The notes under the pieces are model-generated. The model was not told the origin of the DNA, did no database searches, and saw nothing but the letters and a program-made list of their open reading frames with translations. A stretch of 64,000 nucleotides of DNA from Brevibacillus aydinogluensis (lineage in GTDB: Bacteria > Bacillota > Bacilli > Brevibacillales > Brevibacillaceae). Shown here piece by piece: positions 42,000 to 51,004 of the stretch (position 1 is its first letter; every line of letters begins with the position of its first letter). The position numbers and the translations under genes were made by a program. Location of the stretch: assembly GCF_031954365.1 (NCBI RefSeq), contig NZ_JAUSVZ010000010.1; one strand, given 5' to 3'.

Positions 42000-42417
42000 G
42001 CAAAAAACACCTCCTTACCCCTAGTGTGTGGTCTGAGAGGTGTTCTTACTCTGATGGAGCGTTCCTTATCTTCCCTTTTTATCACACCGCTGCTGGACAA
42101 CCGGGCACACGCAGCCAAGCCTTTCAGCCGCCTGCCGCTCCGCTTAGACTCGTTTCGACACGGCTGCCTGTCCATTTGCAAAATTTTGCAGGAAAAGACC
42201 GCAACGTTTCGATAAATGCGGCGTCAAAAATAAATGAATGCATCTGTACGGACGGCAGGTGACTCAGCAGGCTAGAGAACCGCAGGCATTTCCACGTTTT
42301 TTCTTCGTAATTGTCCTCAAATTCGGGATTGTTACTGGATTGCAACCATTGCGTTAGCAGATACCGATACAATAGACGTACAACAATGTCAGTTCATCAA
42401 GAAAGAGGCCGAAAATC
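42000..42417. other. Divergent intergenic region, 418 bases
   Basis: Contains no supported gene. A perfect 14-bp palindrome TGCAAAATTTTGCA lies at 42177-42190 and a TACAAT at about 42368, roughly 50 bases before the muramidase-deacetylase start; no good -35 is seen with it. The palindrome could be an operator. Confidence 0.4.
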
Positions 42418-44547
42418 ATGAAAAAACTGCTCCCTTTACTCATCCTCGCACTCATTCTCACCATTATTCCTCCAGGCGGCAGTTCCGCCAACACTGCTGT
42501 CATTCAATTGGGAAGCGACGTGCTCTTTAATCAATTCCACCACGTCATTCAAGGCAAAAAGGTGGGCCTGGTCACCAATCAAACCGGTGTCAACAGCCAG
42601 GGAATCAGCACGATCGACATGCTGCGGCGCGACCGTACCGTCACGCTGACCGCGCTGTACGCCCCCGAACAAGGACTGGATGGAAAAACGCCTGCGGGGC
42701 AACAAACCAGCACGTACTTTCACCCTGTCTACAGTATTCCGGTGTACAGCCTGTACGGCTCCACCCCCATCCCCACAAAGGAGATGCTGTCCAACATTGA
42801 CGTGCTGGTCGTCGACCTGCAGGACATCGGTTCCGCGACCTCTCCCTACATCTCTACACTTACGGCCTGCATGACTGCTGCCAAACAATTTGGCAAACCG
42901 CTCATCGTGCTGGACCGGCCAAACCCGGTCGGCGGCACCATCGTGGACGGTCCACTGCTGGAGGCACCGCACCGTTCGTTCATCGAAGGCGCTCCCCTGC
43001 CACTGGCGCACGGCATGACCATCGGTGAATTGGCTCGGTTTTTCAACCGCAGCATCAACGCCGATCTGACCGTCATTCCCATGCAGGGGTACACCCGTCA
43101 AATGCTGTACCAGGATACCGGACTGCCCTGGATTCCCAGTTCCCCCGAGACTCCCGACCTGGCCGCCGTTTTCGGCTACATGGCAACCGGCCAAGGCGAA
43201 GGAACGGGAATCACGCCAGCCGACAACTTTACCTGGATCGGCGGAGAAGGCATTGACTCCGATGCGTATGCGGATCTGCTGAACGGCGCCCTGCTTCCCG
43301 GGGTGATGTTCCTGCCGCAAGACAAGGAAACGCGCGGCGGGGTGCGCCTGCACATCATCGACCCGTACCGGTTCAATCCGGCGAAGACAGGCATCTACAC
43401 GCTTGCATACGCCAGCCAGTTGAATCATGATCTGGTGCCGAAAAGCGGCCTGACGAGCAGCGTGAGTCAGCACCTGGCGCAGGGATTGTCTCCGCAGGCG
43501 ATCGAAAGCACGTACGCTGACAAACTGGCGGCATTCCGCGAACAGCGAAAAGCGTTTCTCATCTACGGCGATCAACCGTACGAACCGGCCGAACCGATCC
43601 GCAGCAAGCCCGCTTCGGACGCGCAGCCGCAGCAGCCCCCGGTCAGCAAGCCGGCGCAAGGGCAGCAAGCTCCGGCGAATCAGCCGCAGGCTCCGGTAAA
43701 TCAGCCGCAGGCTCCGGTAAGTCAGCCGCAGGCTCCGTCGAAAAAACCTGTGCCGCCCACAGAAAAACCGGCAGCCGTCACACCGGCTCCAGCCGGTGCT
43801 GAACAAACTGGGACACAGACGCCAACGACCAACCCGCCCGCTCCTTCGACAGCAGTGCCGGGCACACAGCCGACCGAGAGCAAACCTCCGCAGGACAAAG
43901 TGGCCTATCTCACCTTTGACGATGGCCCCTCGCCGGTTACGAGCCAGATCCTGGACATCCTGAAACAGCATCAGGTGAAAGCCACCTTTTTCGTAGTTGG
44001 CAAAAATGTTCCCGGCCGTGAAGCTGTGCTGAAACGGGCCATCGCCGAAGGACACGTGGTCGGCGGTCACACCTATTCGCACGATTACCGTCTGATCTAC
44101 AAGGACATCGCGTCTTTCTTTGCCGATCTGGAAAAAGGCAACCAGCTGATCGAGAAGGCCACGGGCGTCAAGCCGACCGTGTTCCGCTACCCGGGCGGCA
44201 GCACCAACACAGTGAGCAAAAAGTACCAAAATCCAAACGTGTACAACAACAGCCACACGGTCATGCAGGACATCAAGGCGGAAGCGGCCAAACGCGGCTA
44301 TGTCTTCATCGACTGGAACATCTCCAACGGCGATGCCAGCAGCAATCACTACACGCCGGAGAGCGCGCTGGCCAATGTGAAAAGCCAGGTAAAGCACCAG
44401 CGGGAAATCGTCGTGCTGATGCATGACGCCTCGACAAAAGCGGCAACGGCCCAATCGCTGCCGGCAGTCATTCAATATTTGAAGCAGCAGGGCTACCGAT
44501 TTGACGTTATTCGCCCCGACAAACCGACAGTCGCCAACGTGAAGTAA
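42418..44547 (+). CDS. Secreted two-domain enzyme: NamZ-like (DUF1343/GH171) plus polysaccharide deacetylase (CE4)
   Basis: A 709-aa exported protein. A signal peptide covers residues 1-24. Residues about 28-385 form a DUF1343 domain, the family of exo-beta-N-acetylmuramidase NamZ (VGLVTNQTGV, LYAPEQGLDGKT, VYSLYGST, DVLVVDLQDIGS, VLDRPNPVGG, FGYMATGQGEGTGITP). The usual PEHG reads PEQG and the usual aromatic-rich stretch after DxQD differs, so activity may be altered. A Pro/Gln/Ala-rich linker (about 395-490) leads to a NodB deacetylase domain with TFDDGPS (499-505), HTYSH (551-555), RYPGG (590-594) and LMHD (667-670), all complete. It probably trims and deacetylates peptidoglycan or its fragments. 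Confidence 0.92.
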   Translation: MKKLLPLLILALILTIIPPGGSSANTAVIQLGSDVLFNQFHHVIQGKKVGLVTNQTGVNSQGISTIDMLRRDRTVTLTALYAPEQGLDGKTPAGQQTSTYFHPVYSIPVYSLYGSTPIPTKEMLSNIDVLVVDLQDIGSATSPYISTLTACMTAAKQFGKPLIVLDRPNPVGGTIVDGPLLEAPHRSFIEGAPLPLAHGMTIGELARFFNRSINADLTVIPMQGYTRQMLYQDTGLPWIPSSPETPDLAAVFGYMATGQGEGTGITPADNFTWIGGEGIDSDAYADLLNGALLPGVMFLPQDKETRGGVRLHIIDPYRFNPAKTGIYTLAYASQLNHDLVPKSGLTSSVSQHLAQGLSPQAIESTYADKLAAFREQRKAFLIYGDQPYEPAEPIRSKPASDAQPQQPPVSKPAQGQQAPANQPQAPVNQPQAPVSQPQAPSKKPVPPTEKPAAVTPAPAGAEQTGTQTPTTNPPAPSTAVPGTQPTESKPPQDKVAYLTFDDGPSPVTSQILDILKQHQVKATFFVVGKNVPGREAVLKRAIAEGHVVGGHTYSHDYRLIYKDIASFFADLEKGNQLIEKATGVKPTVFRYPGGSTNTVSKKYQNPNVYNNSHTVMQDIKAEAAKRGYVFIDWNISNGDASSNHYTPESALANVKSQVKHQREIVVLMHDASTKAATAQSLPAVIQYLKQQGYRFDVIRPDKPTVANVK
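43678..43740 (+). repeat. Three 21-bp tandem repeats in the linker
   Basis: Three consecutive units coding NQPQAPV, NQPQAPV and SQPQAPS. They extend the flexible linker between the two catalytic domains and can change copy number without a frameshift. Confidence 0.9.
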
Positions 44548-44567
44548 CGGCAGCCAACCATCACCAG

Positions 44568-44594
44568 CTCCCTTTCGAGGGAGTTGTTTTTTTG
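44568..44594 (+). terminator. Terminator of the muramidase-deacetylase gene
   Basis: CTCCCT-TTCG-AGGGAG followed by TTGTTTTTTTG, 21 bases after the stop. Confidence 0.85.
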
Positions 44595-44671
44595 TTTGGG
44601 GGCACAATAAGCGGGGAGCCGGACAACTCCTGCCGGCGTCCGCAGCAACACGGAATAACGGGAGGAAGATC

Positions 44672-44812
44672 ATGGGAAACTACAAATGCTGCCACTGCGA
44701 GCATGAAACAGACAGCATTCACCTGATCACGTACTTCCAGGGCAAGCAGGAACGCGAAGAACTCGTCTGCGACACCTGTTACGCCGAGTGGCTGGAAGGG
44801 TTGAAAGGTTAA
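44672..44812 (+). CDS. 46-residue zinc-ribbon-like protein
   Basis: ATG 44672 follows GGAGG with a 6-base gap; stop TAA 44810-44812. The product begins MGNYKCCHCEHETDSIHLIT and has two Cys pairs, CxxC (in KCCHCEH) and CxxC (in CDTCYAEW), 27 residues apart, like a treble-clef or zinc-ribbon knuckle. There is no signal peptide. It looks like a real small gene between a terminator and the next operon. The family is not recognised; metal binding is inferred from the cysteines. Confidence 0.65.
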   Translation: MGNYKCCHCEHETDSIHLITYFQGKQEREELVCDTCYAEWLEGLKG

Positions 44813-44953
44813 AGACAGTGCCCTACATGCTTAATTGCTCTCCCGGCGGCGACGGCAAGCCGTCGGGATCGGGAAAACACGCACGCCTTTAACCCCCGGA
44901 TCGGCATGCCCGGGGGTTGGGGTGCGCAAGTGCAGCTGTCCCAGCTAGTGCGC

Positions 44954-46543
44954 TTACGAAACAACCTGATTATGGTCATCTGCCGCCAGCGACTTGTAAC
45001 GGAGACGCAGCTCCCGTTTCAAAATTTTCCCGCTCGGATTGCGCGGCAGGCTGTCGGTAATAACCGCGTATTTGGGCGCCTTGAACGAGGACATCCGTTC
45101 CCGGCAAAACGTCAAAATTTCCTCCGCGGTCAGCGTCTCGCCCGCTTTCGGCACCACCACTGCCGTGACCGCTTCGATCCAATAGGGGTGCGGAACACCG
45201 ATCACCGCTGCCTCTGACACTTTTGGATGGCGGTAGATCAATTCCTCTACTTCCCGGCTGGCGACGTTTTCCCCGCCGGTTTTGATCATGTCTTTTTTGC
45301 GGTCCACAATGGTGATGTATCCCTCTTCGTCCATGATGCCGAGATCGCCGCTGTGAAACCATCCATCACGAAATGCTTCCCGCGTTTTTTCCTCGTCGCG
45401 GAAGTAGCCGAGCATCGCATGGCTGGTCCGATGCACGATTTCCCCCACCGTTCCCGGAGGCACTTCGCGTCCGTGGTCGTCAATGATTTTCGTCTCCACG
45501 TTGAGCGCCGGTCTCCCGGCCGAACCTGCCTTGAGCAGTTGGTCCTCCGGCTTTAGCACGGTTGCCAAGGGAGCCACTTCCGTCTGTCCGTAAAAGTTGT
45601 AAAACCGTGCGTTGGGCAGCCGCGCGTTCAGCTCCTTGAGAATTTCCACCGGCATGATTGCCGCGCCGTAATAGCATGTTTTCAAGGAGGAAAGATCCCG
45701 TTCGGCAAACGAGGGGGAACGCAGCAGCGCAATCCAGACGGTCGGCGGGCAGAACAACTGCGTGGCCCGGAACCTTTCCACCGTCTCCAGGATCACGTCC
45801 GGCACGGCTTGTTCCAGAATGATCCCGCTCGCCCCCAGGTACACGTACGGGCCGAGAAAGCAGTGCAGCTGTGCACAGTGAAACAGCGGCATCGCGTGCA
45901 CGGCAATGTCGTCTGCCGTCATTCCGCCGTCAATGATCGTGCTGACGTATTCGGCAACCACGTTTGCATGGGTGAGCATGACCCCTTTTGGCTTTGCTTC
46001 CGTGCCGCTGGTGTAGAGGATGTGGACAACGTCGTCATCCGCCAAATCCACTTCCGGCTCCGTCGTCGCGCAATCCCGTATCCATTCGCGAAACGACAGC
46101 CATGGCCCGGTCGGATCAGCCGGTTTGGAGATGAGACTACACACCTTCGGCGAACAGCCGGACAACCGGATCGCCTCGTCCATCACTGTCCGAAATTCCG
46201 GAGCGGCAAAGCAGGTGCTCACTTCGGCATGGCCGAGAATATACGACACGTCTTCGCTATTCAACATGTAGTTGATCGGCACCATCACCACCCCCGCCTT
46301 GGCCAAGGCGAAGTTGAGGATGGCAAAATCCATGGAGTTGCGCGACAGGACTGCTGCCCGCTCCCCTTTGCGCAATCCAGCTGCCAGCAGCGCATTTGCC
46401 GCCTGATTCACCACCTTGTCCAATTGTTCGTAGGTGAGTGTCTCTTCTTGGAAACGCAGCGCCAGTTTACGCGGAAAACGTTTCCGGCTGCGGCGCAGCA
46501 AATCCCCCAGCGTGTTACGCCTCGCACGTTGCATGTCGTTCAT
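44954..46543 (-). CDS. Long-chain acyl-CoA ligase / AMP-dependent synthetase
   Basis: A 529-aa ANL-superfamily enzyme starting at ATG 46543 (AGGAGGAGG 7-8 bases upstream). A3 P-loop is YTSGTEAKPKGVMLTH, A5 FYNFYGQTEVAPLAT, A7/A8 WFHSGDLGIMDEEGYITIVDRKKDMIKTGGENVASREVEE, and the catalytic Lys lies in LPRNPSGKILKR. It resembles FadD-like or acyl-CoA synthetases for medium to long fatty acids. No fatty-acid genes are adjacent, so the substrate is open. It is the last well-conserved gene before the AT-richer island. Confidence 0.92.
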   Translation of the reverse strand: MNDMQRARRNTLGDLLRRSRKRFPRKLALRFQEETLTYEQLDKVVNQAANALLAAGLRKGERAAVLSRNSMDFAILNFALAKAGVVMVPINYMLNSEDVSYILGHAEVSTCFAAPEFRTVMDEAIRLSGCSPKVCSLISKPADPTGPWLSFREWIRDCATTEPEVDLADDDVVHILYTSGTEAKPKGVMLTHANVVAEYVSTIIDGGMTADDIAVHAMPLFHCAQLHCFLGPYVYLGASGIILEQAVPDVILETVERFRATQLFCPPTVWIALLRSPSFAERDLSSLKTCYYGAAIMPVEILKELNARLPNARFYNFYGQTEVAPLATVLKPEDQLLKAGSAGRPALNVETKIIDDHGREVPPGTVGEIVHRTSHAMLGYFRDEEKTREAFRDGWFHSGDLGIMDEEGYITIVDRKKDMIKTGGENVASREVEELIYRHPKVSEAAVIGVPHPYWIEAVTAVVVPKAGETLTAEEILTFCRERMSSFKAPKYAVITDSLPRNPSGKILKRELRLRYKSLAADDHNQVVS

Positions 46544-46640
46544 GATACCGCCTCCTCCTTGTCCGTTTTCTATATTATATCCAAATAATTCTGTATAGTA
46601 TGTAAATTTAAACAACATTTCCCGGGCAAACCCAATAAAT

Positions 46641-46671
46641 AAAAAAGGTCCCTGACCATGTCGATCAGGGA
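46641..46671 (-). terminator. Minus-strand terminator
   Basis: TCCCTGA (46649-46655) pairs with TCAGGGA (46665-46671); on the minus strand CC then TTTTTT follow. It would end transcripts from the small gene at 47016-47264. Confidence 0.65.
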
Positions 46672-46704
46672 GAAGAACTCAAGGTTATGAGGTTGTCTTC
46701 TATA

Positions 46705-47010
46705 TCATAGTATAGATAACTGTATATCTACAACCAGCATATTATTCCAATCAATATATGGAAAATGAGCGCTCACTGGCATAAAGCCGATGCGGGTCAT
46801 AAGTCCTGCCCGCTCAACGTTTGCAAAAAAAGAACGGCGACTCGATCTGCAGTAGTAAGCCGCCGCAGGCCCCCAAGAAACACGGGTGCTTCGTCTACAG
46901 GATATATCAATGAGTACATACGAATCGATAGCAAATGGATGGATAGCGATGAAAACTTTGGCCCATTTTCCAAGAAAACCGTCCCCGGTTTGGTTCGTCC
47001 GACGCTTCAC
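46705..47010 (-). other. Doubtful open frame, possibly a gene remnant
   Basis: A 101-codon frame just downstream of the 82-aa gene and ahead of a terminator on the same strand. The second half (RAGLMTRIGFMPVSAHFPYI and WNNMLVVDIQLSIL) has protein-like character, while the middle (RRSTRVSWG, RSSRRSFF) does not. No start with a ribosome binding site is obvious. It may be the end of a decayed gene, but I cannot name the family. Confidence 0.25.
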
Positions 47011-47015
47011 GCGGC

Positions 47016-47264
47016 TTATTCCTGCACGATCGGGGTCGGCTCCACAATGGACAGCGGGACTCCGTGCATGCCAAAAATTTGCCGGACCTGTATGTACTGG
47101 TGTACCGGCAGGTCTGGGAACAGAAAGGCGACTTCCCCGGTCGGCAGTGAAGTAATCATGCGCGGGATGGACCGCTTGTTCAATTCGCGGCGGATGGATG
47201 CCGCATCACGCCATGAAGCGGCGAAATAAATCGTGGGTGTAAAGGGTTCGGCATTCACTCTCAA
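47016..47264 (-). CDS. Small conserved-looking protein of unknown function
   Basis: An 82-aa protein starting at TTG 47264 with AAGGAG 7 bases upstream. It begins RVNAEPFTPTIYFAASWRDA and has an evenly distributed hydrophobic pattern of a small alpha/beta fold (MITSLPTGEVAFLFPDLPVHQYIQVRQIF). There is no signal peptide. GC content is higher than in the genes that follow. The family is unknown to me. Confidence 0.6.
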   Translation of the reverse strand: MRVNAEPFTPTIYFAASWRDAASIRRELNKRSIPRMITSLPTGEVAFLFPDLPVHQYIQVRQIFGMHGVPLSIVEPTPIVQE

Positions 47265-47515
47265 AACACGCTCCTTTTTATGCTTCCTTTCTTATATCGG
47301 CGAAAATGGCCAACACTATAATTGTAATATATTACCAGCTAATTGGCACGTGCGTCCTTCCGTTTGCAGACAAACGGATGTTATTGTGTAACACCTTTCG
47401 ACGTACTGGACTCAATTGTAAAAAAATATAAAATATCCAAAATTGGTGTTGACAATCTATTCCAGTTGCTTACCCTGATAAGGGAAACCATTCCGCTAAG
47501 GAGCATTTCGGGACC

Positions 47516-48296
47516 ATGAAAAAGAAAATGATCACATTTGGCGGCGTCATCGCTGCTGTTCTTTTCGCCCTCCTGGCTGTCCATCATTTTTATACACGCG
47601 AAGTTGACACAAGTAAGGAACCAGATACCAGCAAAAAGGAACCGGCGGAATATTTACATATTACGGCCACCGCTTACAATAACGGGCAAAATGATGATGA
47701 CGGGATTTCGTTGGTGTTGTACCTGTATTCCATTCGGGATCAAACCATGTCCGAAATCGCGAGGTTTCCGATCGACCCCGATTATCCGGTGGCTTTTGCC
47801 GATCTTCACGACAATAAGGTGTATTTTAGTGAAAGCAATCCAGGGGAAGACTTTGATAATCTGAGAACGCCGAGAGTTACACAGGTTACACATATTCGCC
47901 CCAAAACCCTGTATTTGATGGATTTGGATTTTGGAAATTATCAGCCGATCTACCATACGGATCAATTTGAAATCAGACTGACCAGGCAGCTTGACGCAAA
48001 CCGTATCTTAATGACTTGGGATCCATTTATGGGTGCATCCAAACCCAGAACGTTACGAATGTTGTATCTCGACACTCAAAAAGTCGAAGATTTTGATGCC
48101 GGGTATTAAGGAAGTGAAATCCTTTTATCCGAGGGATAATGCTGAAGGAATATTTATTTTAGGGAGGGATCTCAATAACACATACGGTCTGTTTTATTAT
48201 GACCTGGTTACCAAACAGGTAAGCAATCTATTTGAAAAGTACCCGCTTCCAAAAAATCATCGCAGTCTGGTCGACTTCGTTTACAGTATGAATTAA
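47516..48296 (+). pseudogene. Exported protein of unknown function, split by a frameshift near 48100
   Basis: The first frame (47516-48109, 197 aa) begins with MKKKMITFGGVIAAVLFALLAV, a signal or anchor, then a polar segment and a beta-rich region, and stops at TAA just after DFDAGY. The +1 frame carries on without a gap: GIKEVKSFYPRDNAEGIF and on to VDFVYSMN, ending at 48296. Together they would give a protein of about 260 aa resembling periplasmic-type beta-propeller or lipoprotein fragments. One inserted base between about 48095 and 48112 explains the break. A TTGACA at 47449-47454 may be its promoter, and a terminator follows at 48299. Whether it is a real mutation or a sequence error is open. 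Confidence 0.6.
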
Positions 48297-48298
48297 AT

Positions 48299-48326
48299 CC
48301 CCGCCATGCCTCTGGCGGGGGTTTTT
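48299..48326 (+). terminator. Terminator after the first frameshifted gene
   Basis: CCCCGCC-atgcctct-GGCGGGG followed by GTTTTTG. Confidence 0.85.
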
Positions 48327-48340
48327 GCGAAGGAGGCGTA

Positions 48341-48827
48341 TTGCAATTGAAAAGAAAGCTATTTTTCCCTATTGGATTAATTGTTATGGCGCTGATTGTC
48401 GCTGGGATTTTCTATTTTTTCATTGAAAAAAATAAACGGTATTCATTTAAGTGAAATTGTAAGCATCCATGAAGGAGATATTGCTGCAGTATTAGTGGAT
48501 TCTGACTCAACAACAGAGTTCATCAGAGATCAACGTGAAATAAAAAAGTTTATGGCTTCTTTTTCAAAGGTGGAAGTAAGCAAATTTGATGAAGATTTAC
48601 CATTTGATAAGTCTTGTAAAATTTCCTTAATAAACGACACGACAGTATTGTACCTGATATTTCTGTATGATAATGGCACAATAGAAATTTATGATAGAGC
48701 TAAACGCAAGCTGAATCAATATAAAATACGTAATAATGACTTCAACTATGAGGAAATGGTTAAACGTAAAACTGCTTGTGGTGCGACCTGTAAACAGCAA
48801 TTGTTGGCGGCCGCGGAATTGTCTTAA
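48341..48827 (+). pseudogene. Membrane-anchored protein of unknown function, frameshifted at an A7 run
   Basis: TTG 48341 or TTG 48347 after AGGAGG begins a frame reading KRKLFFPIGLIVMALIVAGI, then FYFFIEKN, a membrane anchor. It stops at TGA 48452-48454. The +1 frame picks up at the GAAAAAAATAAAC run (about 48425-48432) and continues INGIHLSEIVSIHEGDIAAV to 48827 (ELS end). Removing one A from the homopolymer restores a single protein of about 160 aa. No family is recognised. Composition is clearly AT-richer than the surrounding genome. Confidence 0.6.
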
Positions 48828-48873
48828 CGGGTACAAAATCACTCCTTCACGATGAAGAGGGGCGGTAATCTCA

Positions 48874-49594
48874 TCATGTATATCTCTCTTCCGTAACAAT
48901 CAGCACATACCCGACCGTCCCCGGGCTGCCTTTGAGGTCTTCCTTCACGCGTACAGCATAAACGCCGTCAATACCAGCAAAATCCAGATGATGGGTCCCT
49001 CCGCTTTCCGGCCCGCACTGTCAGTCCCACCGCTCTCATCGCCTTGATCGCGTCGTCCGGAAACGTAAACACTTCCTTCGGCTTAACCTCAATCCGCACT
49101 GCCTTGCCCTTGATAAAAATGACCTTCACCTCACCGATCTTGGCCGAGTAGACATGGCTGGTAAACGTCACCTTCTCCTCCGGCCGGTGCAGCGTCCACT
49201 CTCCGGTTTCCGTCCTGACGGGCGTACCGAGCAGTCCTTCTACCGCTGTTTCAGATTGGTTCGTGATGTCCCTCATATTGAAGAGCATGTCCCGCTCTGG
49301 CGATCTTTCCGCTTCCGGTACGGCCTCAGGTACAGATGCTGGCTCCGGCTGGGATTGCGCGAAACTGAACCCCCATTCGAAACTGAAAATACTTGTGTTA
49401 AAGACAGGGTCCTTTGGCTTCTCTAATCCGTATTGTTTTGCAATTTCCGCTTTCTGCGCCTCTGTCAGCTTCACCGAGGATGTCGGTTGCTGTGCAGACT
49501 CCGCCGGCGTTACGGCAGCGGTCGCATCCATTCCGGGATCGATGCACCCTGCCATTAATGCAAGGATGGCGATCGTGTACAAGGTTGGTATCAC
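48874..49594 (-). pseudogene. Lipoprotein-like protein, frameshifted near its C-terminus
   Basis: GTG 49594 after AAAGGGTG starts a frame with a lipobox-type signal (TLYTIAILALMAGC). A Pro/Glu/Ala-rich stretch follows, then a compact domain (MLFNMRDITNQSETAVEGLLGTP, and VIFIKGKAVRIEV). After AMRAVGLTVRAG it runs out at 48968. Another minus-strand frame continues PESGGTHHLDFAGIDGVYAV, then RVKEDLKGSPGTVGYVLIVTEE to a stop at 48874, and reads like the natural end of the protein. One indel around 49000-49020 joins them into about 239 aa. It has no known family; DUF-type lipoproteins with such a layout occur in Bacillales. Confidence 0.6.
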
Positions 49595-49876
49595 AGTAAA
49601 ACACCCTTTCGTTATAACCTCATAGGCCTGTTTGAACTCCTCTTTTTCGCTTCACCGCGATCCTGACAGTTATGAGGAAAATTTTCTTTTTCCGTTTTTA
49701 TCCAATTGTAGCACATTCATGACAGCAGAACTACGATTGGTATACAAAAAATGATAAAATATGTAAGATCATACAGATTAATATACTCATTTTAGGTTCA
49801 AACATTTGAAGGATATCCAGATGGCTTTCTCACTGTCCGTTGAGACGATATGTTGTAATTTCCAGAGGAGATATTT

Positions 49877-50587
49877 ATGAAAAAAATGTTGTTCATTTAT
49901 TTTGGGTTGTCCTTGACAACATTCGTTGTGTCTGGCTGCGGACAGCCTGCAGCAAGCCAATCGCCTGATCCGTCCAGTTACCAGACGCAAATATCCGAAT
50001 CTGAAACGCTAACCCTTACGCTCGATTCCAAAACAATTACAATCCCCATTTCAAACGTTGATTCTGTAAAGAAATACCTGGATCAAGCAGAGCCGCATGA
50101 AAGAGCAAGCGAACGCAACCGCATCCAGACAACTTCATTCACATCTGCATCCGGAACAATTTACGGCGATATCAAATATGGCTGTGGGATAAAGCTCTGT
50201 AATCATACTCTCGTGCAGATAAAAAACAATGCCATCAAAACAATTCCCTTATTCTCAGGAAGCATTTTGACGGCACACGCATTCTCCCCGGATAAGAAAT
50301 ATCTCGCAGTCTTATTAGGGAGAAACGAAGGTACGGAAGTAATCAGGCAAAGCTTGATGATTATTGAGTTGGATTCGTTTACGTTAGCTGAGCTTGAAAA
50401 CAGGAATGATGTTGTAACTATGTTGACAAGCGCTGACTTTACGACTCCAATTCTTTCGATGAGCTGGGAAAGCGAAACTACACTTAAAGCCGTTATACCG
50501 GATACAACAGATTATGCGTTTGATACGTTGAAAAATTGGAAAGCCGGAGAAAACAATACCAAAGAGATTTTCATAAAAGTGACATAA
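49877..50587 (+). CDS. Lipoprotein of unknown function
   Basis: A 236-aa protein with signal peptide and lipobox VVSGC (Cys21), starting at ATG 49877 after AGAGGAG. The rest is polar and beta-rich with a Cys pair in YGCGIKLCNH (about 110-118) and a stretch SPDKKYLAVLLG that recalls beta-propeller blades (as in WD40-like TolB repeats). Family unknown. It is intact, unlike its three frameshifted neighbours, and shares their AT-rich composition. Confidence 0.75.
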   Translation: MKKMLFIYFGLSLTTFVVSGCGQPAASQSPDPSSYQTQISESETLTLTLDSKTITIPISNVDSVKKYLDQAEPHERASERNRIQTTSFTSASGTIYGDIKYGCGIKLCNHTLVQIKNNAIKTIPLFSGSILTAHAFSPDKKYLAVLLGRNEGTEVIRQSLMIIELDSFTLAELENRNDVVTMLTSADFTTPILSMSWESETTLKAVIPDTTDYAFDTLKNWKAGENNTKEIFIKVT

Positions 50588-50644
50588 GAAATCGGCCATT
50601 GTCCGCGGCCGCAGCCTTTTGGCAGTCTTTGCATGCGGAATCAT

Positions 50645-50693
50645 AAAAAAATCGACCTCCGATGTGAATCGTGTACACATACGCAAGGTCGAT
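50645..50693 (-). terminator. Terminator of tRNA-Ser(UGA)
   Basis: ATCGACCT (50651-50658) pairs with AGGTCGAT (50686-50693) with further internal pairing; TTTTTTT follows on the minus strand. Confidence 0.65.
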
Positions 50694-50723
50694 CTCATAT
50701 CACGTTTTTCGATTTTCGATATA

Positions 50724-50812
50724 TGGCGGAGGGAGAGGGATTCGAACCCCCGTGGGCTTGCGCCCTAACGGTTTTCAAGACCGCCCCGTTATGACCACTT
50801 CGGTATCCCTCC
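50724..50812 (-). tRNA. tRNA-Ser (anticodon UGA)
   Basis: 89 bases including encoded CCA. Acceptor GGAGGGA/TCCCTCC, anticodon stem GCGGT/ACCGT around CTTGAAA, long variable arm, T-loop GGTTCGAATCC. It is a single-gene unit with its own terminator. Confidence 0.97.
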
Positions 50813-51004
50813 GCGATACGGACAAGTTAAACTATATCATAATTGCCTCTCATTTTGCAACACTTTCCTGCAATTTTTCCAAAAAAAAATGGACCCGGCG
50901 GCCAGCAGCGGGCAGCCGGGTCGTTCTGCAGCGCTGATGCATCGCTTCGACGAAGATGCAGCGCCATACCGTATGACCTGATCCTTACTTTCTCCTGTTT
51001 ATCC

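Noticed and set aside
42436..44673. A 745-codon open frame on the minus strand opposite the muramidase-deacetylase gene
   Set aside because: Antisense shadow of a GC-rich gene; composition (runs of Arg, His, Val, Gln) is not protein-like and the plus-strand product has recognised domains.
44813..44953. Structured-looking stretch with CGACGGC-AA-GCCGTCG and AACCCCCGG/CCGGGGGTT, considered as a riboswitch
   Set aside because: Words resemble parts of a c-di-GMP riboswitch, but the required core is absent and no gene lies correctly downstream on the plus strand.
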